Part shown: piece by piece, positions 35,282 through 42,277 of the stretch | Layout of the letters: the number at the start of each line of letters is the position of its first letter | Position numbering within the stretch: the stretch's first letter is position 1 | Assembly (NCBI RefSeq): GCF_033542235.1 | Contig: NZ_JAWRCU010000020.1 | Location: 43,420 to 107,419, forward strand | Origin: JAWRCU01 sp033542235 | GTDB taxonomy: Bacteria > Pseudomonadota > Alphaproteobacteria > Rhizobiales > Rhizobiaceae | Direction: 5' to 3' | Length of the DNA stretch: 64,000 bases | Notes under the pieces: generated by a model | What the model was told of the DNA's origin: nothing | What the model saw: the letters and a program-made list of their open reading frames with translations, nothing else | Databases searched by the model: none | Position numbers and translations under genes: made by a program

Positions 35282-36592
35282 ATGAGACTTGCCACATTTT
35301 TACTTGGCATATGCTCGGCCAGCGCGCTGACGCTCGCCGCACATGCCGAGACGCTGACAATCGCCACCGTCAACAATGGCGACATGATCCGCATGCAGAA
35401 GCTGACGCAGGACTTCACTGCCAAGCACCCCGATATCCAGATCGAGTGGGTGACGATGGAAGAGAACGTGCTGCGCCAGAAGGTCACCACCGACATTGCC
35501 ACCAAGGGCGGCCAGTATGACGTGCTGACCATCGGCACCTACGAGGTTCCGATCTGGGCGAAAGCCGGCTGGCTGGTGCCGCTCGACAATCTTGGCGCCG
35601 ACTTCGACGAGAACGACCTGCTGCCGCCGATCCGCAGCGGCCTATCCGTCAACGGCAAGCTCTATGCCTCGCCCTTCTACGGCGAGAGTTCGATGACGAT
35701 GTACCGCAAGGACCTGTTCGAAAAGGCCGGGCTGAAGATGCCCGAAGCGCCGACCTGGGAGTTCATCGGCGAGGCCGCCCGCAAGATCAACGACAAGAGC
35801 TCCGGGACCTACGGCATTTGCCTGCGCGGCAAGGCAGGCTGGGGCGAGAACATGGCCTTCCTCACTGCGATGGCCAATTCGTTCGGCGCGCGCTGGTTCG
35901 ACGAGAACTGGAAGCCGCAGTTCGACCAGCCCGAGTGGAAGAAGGCGCTCGACTTCTATGTGAGCCTGATGAAGGACGCCGGCCCGCCCGGAGCCTCTTC
36001 GAACGGCTTCAATGAGAATCTGGCGCTGTTCCAGACCGGCAAATGCGGCATTTGGATCGACGCGACGGTCGCGGCCTCCTTCATCAGTGACCCGAAGCAA
36101 TCCAAGGTCGCCGATAAGGTCGGCTTCGCGCTTGCGCCCGATGCCGGGCTCGGCAAGCGCGGCAACTGGCTTTGGGCCTGGTCGCTCGGCATCCCGGCAG
36201 GCAGTCAGAAGACGGAGGCGGCCGAGAAGTTCATCGCCTGGGCAACCAGCAAGGAGTATACCAATCTGGTCGCCTCAAAGGAGGGCTGGGCCAATGTTCC
36301 GCCCGGAACGCGCACTTCGCTCTACAGCAATCCAGAGTATCTGAAGGCCGCGCCCTTCGCGAAGGTGACGCTTGATTCGATCAACTCGGCCGACCCGACA
36401 AAGCCGACTGTGAAGCCGGTACCCTATGTCGGCGTGCAATTCGTGGCAATCCCCGAGTTCCAGGGTATCGGCACCGCCGTCGGCCAGGTGTTCTCGGCAG
36501 CGCTCGCCGGCCAGATGCCTGTCGAGCAGGCGCTGGCCAGCGCGCAGCAGCTCACCGAGCGCGAGATGAGGAAGGCCGGCTATCCGAAGTGA
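35282..36592 (+). CDS. smoE: Polyol (sorbitol/mannitol) ABC transporter binding protein SmoE
   Basis: A 436-residue SBP_bac_1-type protein with a signal peptide (cleavage near residue 20, AHA-E) and the mature start TLTIATVNNGDMIRMQKL, which is characteristic of SmoE-type sorbitol/mannitol binding proteins. Further family segments include YGESSMTMYRKDLFEKAG and GNWLWAWSLGIPAGS. The ATG at 35282 has GGGAGGAG seven bases upstream; the earlier in-frame start at 35252 lies in the operator. It is the first gene of smoEFGK-mtlK and is followed by a strong terminator-like hairpin. Confidence 0.92.
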   Translation: MRLATFLLGICSASALTLAAHAETLTIATVNNGDMIRMQKLTQDFTAKHPDIQIEWVTMEENVLRQKVTTDIATKGGQYDVLTIGTYEVPIWAKAGWLVPLDNLGADFDENDLLPPIRSGLSVNGKLYASPFYGESSMTMYRKDLFEKAGLKMPEAPTWEFIGEAARKINDKSSGTYGICLRGKAGWGENMAFLTAMANSFGARWFDENWKPQFDQPEWKKALDFYVSLMKDAGPPGASSNGFNENLALFQTGKCGIWIDATVAASFISDPKQSKVADKVGFALAPDAGLGKRGNWLWAWSLGIPAGSQKTEAAEKFIAWATSKEYTNLVASKEGWANVPPGTRTSLYSNPEYLKAAPFAKVTLDSINSADPTKPTVKPVPYVGVQFVAIPEFQGIGTAVGQVFSAALAGQMPVEQALASAQQLTEREMRKAGYPK

Positions 36593-36602
36593 TCCTCCCG
36601 GA

Positions 36603-36648
36603 CCGGGGCCGTGCTCTTCTCCCAGTGGAGTCGGCCCCGGATTTTTTT
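36603..36648 (+). terminator. Strong terminator-like hairpin between smoE and smoF
   Basis: CCGGGGCCG (36603-36611) pairs perfectly with CGGCCCCGG (36632-36640), followed by A and seven T residues. This is the clearest intrinsic terminator in the window. As smoF continues in the same direction, it probably gives partial termination so that binding protein is made in excess. Confidence 0.85.
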
Positions 36649-36688
36649 CGGCAACGAGTCAATATTCGAGGTTGTGGCGCGTCGCGTA

Positions 36689-36871
36689 CCCCTCATCCGT
36701 CTCGGCGCAAGCGCCGAGCCACCTTCTCCCACAAGGGGAGAAGGGGATGCGCTGCTCCGGTGGTTCCTGCCGATCTCAAACGTAGGCGATTGGCGGTGGG
36801 CTGAATGCCAAACTCCCCCTTCTTCCCCTTGTGGGAGAAGGTGGCCGAGCGAAGCGAGGTCGGATGAGGGG
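36689..36871. repeat. Palindromic mosaic element, family B copy 1
   Basis: The ends CCCCTCATCCG and CGGATGAGGGG form an inverted pair. Inside are CCTTCTCCC / GGGAGAAGG arms and the phrase GAGCGAAGCGAGG. It lies between smoE and smoF, after the terminator, and fills most of the 331-bp gap. Family B copies recur at 39661-39783 and 63724-63880. Confidence 0.85.
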
Positions 36872-36923
36872 TTGAGAGGCAGGCCGTTGGTATGAAGGCC
36901 CTTGTGGGCCCGGAGGAAGCACC

Positions 36924-37796
36924 ATGGCGACAGAGAACACGCGCGCGAGCGCACGTCTCATGATGGCGCCGGCCGTCGTCCTGCTCCTGATCTGGATGAT
37001 CGTGCCGCTGGCAATGACCGTCTACTTCTCGTTCCTGCGCTACAATCTCCTGATGCCGGGAACGGAGGAATGGGCCGGCTTCGACAACTACTACTACTTC
37101 CTCACCGACCCGGCCTTCGGCACCGCGATCCTCAATACGCTTCTCCTGGTCGGCGGCGTCCTCATAATCACCGTGATCGGTGGCATCGCCCTCGCCACCC
37201 TTCTCGACCAGCCCTTCTACGGGCAGGGCATCGTCCGGCTGCTGGTGATCGCCCCCTTCTTCGTCATGCCGACCGTCTCGGCGCTGGTGTGGAAGAACAT
37301 GTTCATGAACCCGGTCTATGGGCTCTTCGCCGTGATTGCCCATGGGCTCGGGCTGCAGCCGGTCGACTGGCTCGCCAATTATCCGCTTTTGTCGATCACG
37401 ATCATCGTCGCCTGGCAGTGGCTGCCCTTCTCGACACTGATCCTGCTCACCGCGCTGCAGTCGCTCGACAGCGAGCAGAAGGAAGCCGCCGAGATGGACG
37501 GCGCCGGCGCGCTGTCGAGCTTCTTCTACATCACGCTGCCGCACCTCTCCCGCGCGATCACTGTCGTCATCCTGATCCAGACGATCTTCCTGCTGTCGGT
37601 CTTCGCGGAGATACTGGTCACCACCAATGGCGGCCCCGGCATACAGAGCACGAACCTCACTTTTCTCGTCTATGTGCAGGCGCTGCTTCAGTTCGACGTA
37701 GGCGGCGCGTCGGCGGGCGGCATCGTCGCGGTGGTGCTCGCCAACATAGTCGCTTTCTTTCTGATCCGCCTCATCGGCAAGAACCTGGACAAATAG
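36924..37796 (+). CDS. smoF: Polyol ABC transporter permease SmoF
   Basis: A 290-residue inner-membrane protein with six helices and an EAA loop (EQKEAAEMDGAGALSSFFYI, about residues 187-206). It belongs to the MalF-like half of CUT1 sugar importers and matches SmoF in operon position. The ATG at 36924 has GGAGGAAG six bases upstream. Its stop lies two bases before the smoG start. Confidence 0.92.
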   Translation: MATENTRASARLMMAPAVVLLLIWMIVPLAMTVYFSFLRYNLLMPGTEEWAGFDNYYYFLTDPAFGTAILNTLLLVGGVLIITVIGGIALATLLDQPFYGQGIVRLLVIAPFFVMPTVSALVWKNMFMNPVYGLFAVIAHGLGLQPVDWLANYPLLSITIIVAWQWLPFSTLILLTALQSLDSEQKEAAEMDGAGALSSFFYITLPHLSRAITVVILIQTIFLLSVFAEILVTTNGGPGIQSTNLTFLVYVQALLQFDVGGASAGGIVAVVLANIVAFFLIRLIGKNLDK

Positions 37797-37798
37797 CC

Positions 37799-38629
37799 AT
37801 GGCACGCGCTGTCACCACGCAAAGGAAAGTCACTTTCACGGTGGTCGGCTGGCTGGTCGGGCTGCTGATCTTCTTTCCGATCCTCTGGACCTTCCTCACC
37901 AGCTTCAAGACGGAAGGCGACGCGATCGCTTCTCCGCCCTATTTCCTGTTCTTCAACTGGACGTTCGAGAACTATGTCGAGGTGCAGCAGCGTTCCGATT
38001 ATTTCAGCCACTTCATCAACTCGGTGGTGATCTCGGTTGGCTCGACGCTGATTGCGCTACTCATCGCCGTTCCGGCAGCCTGGTCCATGGCCTTCTCTCC
38101 GACCAAGCGCACCAAGGACGTGCTGATGTGGATGCTCTCCACAAAGATGCTGCCGCCGGTTGGCGTGCTGGTGCCGATGTACCTGATCTTCCGCAACAGC
38201 GGCCTGCTCGACACGCGCATCGGGCTGACCGGCGTGCTCACCCTGATCAACCTGCCGATCATCGTCTGGATGCTCTACACCTACTTCCGCGAGATACCGG
38301 GCGAGATTCTGGAAGCGGCGCGCATGGACGGCGCCTCGCTCCTCAAGGAGGTGATCTATGTCCTTACCCCGATGGCGGTGCCCGGCATCGCCTCGACGAT
38401 GCTCTTGAACATCATACTGGCCTGGAACGAGGCATTCTGGACCCTCAACCTCACGGCCTCGAAAGCAGCCCCGCTGACGGCCTTCATCGCATCCTATTCG
38501 AGCCCGGAGGGGCTGTTCTGGGCGAAGCTTTCGGCGGCGTCCACGCTCGCCATCGCGCCGATTCTGATCATGGGCTGGTTCTCGCAGCGCCAGCTGGTGC
38601 GCGGGCTGACGTTCGGCGCGGTCAAATAG
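37799..38629 (+). CDS. smoG: Polyol ABC transporter permease SmoG
   Basis: A 276-residue inner-membrane protein with six helices, the MalG-like partner of SmoF. Its EAA loop reads ILEAARMDGASLLKEVIYVL (about 174-193). The phrase TKMLPPVGVLVPMYLIFRN is typical of SmoG/polyol permeases. It starts two bases after smoF. Confidence 0.92.
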   Translation: MARAVTTQRKVTFTVVGWLVGLLIFFPILWTFLTSFKTEGDAIASPPYFLFFNWTFENYVEVQQRSDYFSHFINSVVISVGSTLIALLIAVPAAWSMAFSPTKRTKDVLMWMLSTKMLPPVGVLVPMYLIFRNSGLLDTRIGLTGVLTLINLPIIVWMLYTYFREIPGEILEAARMDGASLLKEVIYVLTPMAVPGIASTMLLNIILAWNEAFWTLNLTASKAAPLTAFIASYSSPEGLFWAKLSAASTLAIAPILIMGWFSQRQLVRGLTFGAVK

Positions 38630-38645
38630 GTCGCGGGAGGAAAAA

Positions 38646-39644
38646 ATGGGAAATATCACGCTCCACAAGGTCTCGAAGTCGTTCGGCTCGTCGACCATCA
38701 TTCCGCGGATCGACCTCGACATCGCGGATGCCGAGTTCGTCGTCTTCGTCGGCCCGTCGGGCTGCGGCAAGTCGACCCTGCTGAGGCTGATCGCCGGGCT
38801 GGAAGACGTCAGCGGCGGCACGATCTTCATCGATGGCAAGGACGTCACCAAGGAGGCGCCCGCCAAGCGCGGGCTCGCCATGGTGTTCCAGTCCTACGCG
38901 CTCTATCCGCATATGAGCGTCAGGAACAACATCGCCTTTCCGCTCAAGATGTCTGGCGAGGACAAGGCCGTCATCGATAAGAAGGTGAACGACGCCGCGC
39001 GCGTCCTGAACCTCACCGCCTATCTCGACCGCCGGCCGGGTCAGCTGTCGGGCGGTCAGCGACAGCGCGTTGCGATAGGACGTGCGATCGTGCGCCAGCC
39101 CAAGGCTTTCCTGTTCGACGAGCCGCTGTCGAACCTCGACGCGGCGCTTCGCGGCACGATGCGGCTCGAGATCAGCGAACTGCACCACCAGCTCAACACG
39201 ACGATGATCTACGTCACCCACGACCAGGTGGAAGCTATGACAATGGCCGACAAGATCGTCGTGCTGAACGCCGGCAACATCGAGCAGGTCGGCACGCCGC
39301 TCGAGCTCTACCGCAACCCGCAGAACCTGTTTGTGGCTGGCTTCATCGGCTCCCCGAAGATGAACCTGATCTCAGGCAATCCCGCCTCGCGTGCCAATGC
39401 CGCGACGATCGGCATCAGGCCGGAACACATCAACATCTCCAAGAGCGGCGGCGACTGGAAGGGCACCGTGAGCGTCTCGGAGCATCTCGGCGCCGACACG
39501 TTCCTGCATGTCAACACGGAGGGCGTCGGGCAGGTCACGGTGCGCGCCGACGGCGACATCGCGGTCGAGCACGGCGAAACGATCTATCTCAGCCCGGACC
39601 AGGCAAAGCTGCACCGCTTCAATGCCGAGGGCAGGGTGATGTAA
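38646..39644 (+). CDS. smoK: Polyol ABC transporter ATP-binding protein SmoK
   Basis: A 332-residue MalK-type ATPase: Walker A GPSGCGKST near residue 38, Q-loop VFQSYALYPHM, signature LSGGQRQRVAIGRAI, Walker B AFLFDEPLSNLD, switch YVTHDQVEA, and a C-terminal OB/TOBE regulatory part (about 235-325). It drives polyol import through SmoFG. GGGAGG lies eight bases before the ATG. Confidence 0.94.
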   Translation: MGNITLHKVSKSFGSSTIIPRIDLDIADAEFVVFVGPSGCGKSTLLRLIAGLEDVSGGTIFIDGKDVTKEAPAKRGLAMVFQSYALYPHMSVRNNIAFPLKMSGEDKAVIDKKVNDAARVLNLTAYLDRRPGQLSGGQRQRVAIGRAIVRQPKAFLFDEPLSNLDAALRGTMRLEISELHHQLNTTMIYVTHDQVEAMTMADKIVVLNAGNIEQVGTPLELYRNPQNLFVAGFIGSPKMNLISGNPASRANAATIGIRPEHINISKSGGDWKGTVSVSEHLGADTFLHVNTEGVGQVTVRADGDIAVEHGETIYLSPDQAKLHRFNAEGRVM

Positions 39645-39660
39645 GGGGGCGCCAACCTTC

Positions 39661-39783
39661 CTTCTCCCCGTTTACGGGGAGAAGGTGGCCCGAAGGGCCG
39701 GATGAGGGGCGACGCCGACTCTGACAGGTTGGCGCTGCCCCTCATCCGCCTGCCGGCACCTTCTCCCCGGAAACGGGGAGAAG
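39661..39783. repeat. Palindromic mosaic element, family B copy 2
   Basis: A 123-bp element with inverted ends CTTCTCCCCG-tttaCGGGGAGAAG and CTTCTCCCCG-gaaaCGGGGAGAAG. Each end is itself a hairpin, with inner GGATGAGGGGC / GCCCCTCATCC arms. It fills the smoK-mtlK gap; no promoter is evident apart from the purine-rich stretch just before mtlK. Confidence 0.88.
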
Positions 39784-39835
39784 AACGCTAATCCCGCCGC
39801 AGCGGCCCCGAAGCGCAAAAAAGAAGAAAGAGCCA

Positions 39836-41308
39836 ATGACCGTCAAACTCTCATCCGCCAATCTTGGCCAGCTTCCCTCCAACGTCGCGGCTCCACGCTA
39901 TGACCGCAGCAAGCTGACCCCCGGCATCCTGCATTTCGGCGTGGGCAACTTCCATCGCGCGCACCAGGGGGTCTATCTCGACGACCTGCTCAATGCCGGG
40001 CGCGACCATGACTGGGCGATCGTCGGGGCAGGGGTGCTGCCCTCGGATGTCGCCGCCCGTACTAGGCTCGAGGCGCAGGACTGGCTGACGACCGTGGTTG
40101 AGCAGGACAGCGGCCACATGTCCGCCCGCGTCACCGGCGGCATGATCGACTATCTGACACCCGGCGAGACGACGCCGATTATCGACAGACTGGCGGACCC
40201 GGCGATCCGCATCGTCTCGCTTACCATCACCGAGGGCGGCTACTACATCGACCCGGCTTCCGGGGTCTTCAACCCTGGGCATCCGGACATCACGGCCGAC
40301 GCCGCGAACATGGCAAACCCCAAGACCGTGTTCGGGCTGATCCTTGCCGGACTGACGCGCCGCCGTGCGGCCGGCACGCCGCCCTTCACGGTCATGTCCT
40401 GCGACAACATCCCCCATAACGGCCATGTCGCAAGAGATGCGGTCGCCGGATTGGCGTCGCTGGTCGATCCGGGCCTTGCCGACTGGGTGAACGGAAACGT
40501 AGCCTTTCCGAACGGCATGGTGGATCGCATCACGCCGGCCACCACCGAGCGCGAGCGGCAGGTGCTCAAGGATCAGTTCGGCGTCGAGGACAATTGGCCC
40601 GTCTTCTGCGAGCCGTTCCGGCAATGGGTGATCGAGGACAATTTCCCGGCCGGCCGTCCGGCTTTCGAACAGGTCGGCGTCGAATTCGTCGACGACGTCT
40701 CGCCTTTCGAACTGATGAAGATCCGCATCCTCAACGGGGGACACGCGGTGCTCGCCTATCCGGCCGGGCTGATGGACATCCATTTCGTGCATGAGGCCAT
40801 GGAGGAGCCGCTGATCAGGGCCTTCCTCCTGAAGGTGGAGCGGGAGGAGATCATCCCGGCTGTGCCGCCCGTCCCCGGCGTCGTGCTGGAAGAATACCGC
40901 GCGCTGACAGAGCGGCGTTTCTCCAATCCGAAGATCGGCGACACCGTGCGGCGGCTCTGTCTCGACGGCTCCAACCGCCAGCCAAAATTCATCATTCCAA
41001 CGATTGCCGACCGGCTCAAGGCAGGGCAGGGGATCGACGGGCTGGCGCTCGAATCCGCACTCTGGTGCCGCTACTGCTTCGGTACTACCGATTCCGGCGC
41101 GGAGATCGCGCCGAACGACCCGAACTGGGATCGCATGCAGGCGACGGCAAAGGCCGCCAAGCACGATCCCTCCGCCTGGCTCGGCATGGAGGACATCTAT
41201 GGCGAGGTCGGCAGATCGCCCGTTTTCGCAGCCGCCTTCGGCAAGCATCTCAAGGCTTTGTGGGAAGAAGGCACACGAGAGGTGCTGAGCCGCTATCTCG
41301 AGGGCTGA
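39836..41308 (+). CDS. mtlK: Mannitol 2-dehydrogenase MtlK
   Basis: A 490-residue long-chain polyol dehydrogenase: the N-terminal Rossmann segment GILHFGVGNFHRAHQGVY (about residues 31-48), the central TITEGGYYID and SCDNIPHNG, and a C-terminal domain with KIRILNGGHAVLAYPAGL containing the family catalytic Lys region (K-x5-NGxH). It oxidises mannitol (and often arabitol/sorbitol) to the ketose with NAD+ in the cytosol. Its place after smoEFGK supports polyol catabolism. The length is normal for the family. Confidence 0.94.
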   Translation: MTVKLSSANLGQLPSNVAAPRYDRSKLTPGILHFGVGNFHRAHQGVYLDDLLNAGRDHDWAIVGAGVLPSDVAARTRLEAQDWLTTVVEQDSGHMSARVTGGMIDYLTPGETTPIIDRLADPAIRIVSLTITEGGYYIDPASGVFNPGHPDITADAANMANPKTVFGLILAGLTRRRAAGTPPFTVMSCDNIPHNGHVARDAVAGLASLVDPGLADWVNGNVAFPNGMVDRITPATTERERQVLKDQFGVEDNWPVFCEPFRQWVIEDNFPAGRPAFEQVGVEFVDDVSPFELMKIRILNGGHAVLAYPAGLMDIHFVHEAMEEPLIRAFLLKVEREEIIPAVPPVPGVVLEEYRALTERRFSNPKIGDTVRRLCLDGSNRQPKFIIPTIADRLKAGQGIDGLALESALWCRYCFGTTDSGAEIAPNDPNWDRMQATAKAAKHDPSAWLGMEDIYGEVGRSPVFAAAFGKHLKALWEEGTREVLSRYLEG

Positions 41309-41323
41309 TTAGCTCCACGCAGC

Positions 41324-41443
41324 AGGGCAATAGGGCAATAAGGCAATAGGGCAATAGGGGTTAGACAACGTGAAATTGCCGACCTCGCCACGGGCGGATC
41401 CGCTCCCTTATTGCCCTACTGCCCTATTGCCCTATTGCCCTCC
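41324..41443. repeat. Inverted clusters of an 8-bp tandem repeat (GGGCAATA)
   Basis: About four direct copies of GGGCAATA (41324-41360) are followed, after a 44-bp centre, by about four to five copies of the complement TATTGCCC (41405-41443). The whole can fold as one long hairpin with slippage-prone arms. It lies between mtlK and the SDR gene. A related short GCTATTCGC-type repeat lies at 26742-26768. Confidence 0.9.
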
Positions 41444-41482
41444 TCCCCTATAGCCTCTCGCCGTCTTTTCAGCGGAGTGACC

Positions 41483-42274
41483 ATGGACCTCGGACTGGGC
41501 GGCAAGGTGGCCGCAATCACGGGCGCAAGCGTCGGCATCGGGCTCGGCGTCGCTGAAGCCTTCGCGCGCGAGGGCGCGCATGTCGTGATGGCGGCGCGCG
41601 GCCGCGACAGGCTCGAGGCTGAAGCAAGCCGCATCGCCAAGGAATTCGGCGTGCGCGCCGTGGCCGTTGCCTGCGACGTGGCGACAGTGGAAGGAGCCGA
41701 TGCGCTCGTCGCTCAGGTAAAGAAGGAGTTCGGGGGCGCCGATATCCTCATCAACAACGCCGGCACGGGTTCCAACGAGACGATCATGGAGGCTCCCGAC
41801 GAGAAGTGGCAGGCCTATTGGGAACTGCACGTCATGGCCGCGGTCCGTCTGGCGCGCGGTTTCGTGCCGATGATGAAGGCGCGCGGTGGCGGCGCCATTC
41901 TCCACAACGCTTCGATCTGTGCGGTGCAGCCGCTCTGGTACGAGCCGATCTACAACGTCACCAAGGCTGCGCTGCTGATGTTCTCCAAAAATCTCGCCAA
42001 CGAGGTGATCAAGGACAACATCCGCGTCAACACCGTCAATCCCGGGCTTATCCTGACGCCCGACTGGGTGAAGACCGCCAAACAGCTCACCGCCGAGAGC
42101 GGCGGCGATTACCAGGCCTATCTGCAGTCCGTCGCCGACGAGCATGCGCCGATCAAGCGCTTCGGCACGGTCGAGGAGCTGGCGAACTTCTTCGTGTTCC
42201 TGTGCTCCGATCGCGCCAGCTACTCCGTCGGCTCGACCTACCATGTCGACGGCGGCATGCTGAGAACCGTTTAG
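41483..42274 (+). CDS. SDR oxidoreductase in polyol operon
   Basis: A 263-residue classical short-chain dehydrogenase: TGASVGIGLG near residue 13, NNAG near 90, catalytic Ser in HNASICAVQ (about 143), YNVTK at about 158-162, and a C-terminal VDGGMLRTV. It should oxidise a polyol or sugar with NAD(P)+. ATG 41483 has GGAGTG upstream; the open frame further upstream runs into the octamer repeat. Four bases separate its stop from the HAD gene. The substrate is unknown; position in the smo operon suggests a sugar alcohol or ketose. Confidence 0.87.
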   Translation: MDLGLGGKVAAITGASVGIGLGVAEAFAREGAHVVMAARGRDRLEAEASRIAKEFGVRAVAVACDVATVEGADALVAQVKKEFGGADILINNAGTGSNETIMEAPDEKWQAYWELHVMAAVRLARGFVPMMKARGGGAILHNASICAVQPLWYEPIYNVTKAALLMFSKNLANEVIKDNIRVNTVNPGLILTPDWVKTAKQLTAESGGDYQAYLQSVADEHAPIKRFGTVEELANFFVFLCSDRASYSVGSTYHVDGGMLRTV

Positions 42275-42277
42275 AAG

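Noticed and set aside
39851..41248. 465-codon minus-strand frame opposite mtlK
   Set aside because: Antisense shadow; mtlK motifs are unambiguous on the plus strand.
41324..41443. CRISPR-like array
   Set aside because: The unit is 8 bp, tandem without spacers and present in both orientations; no cas genes are near.
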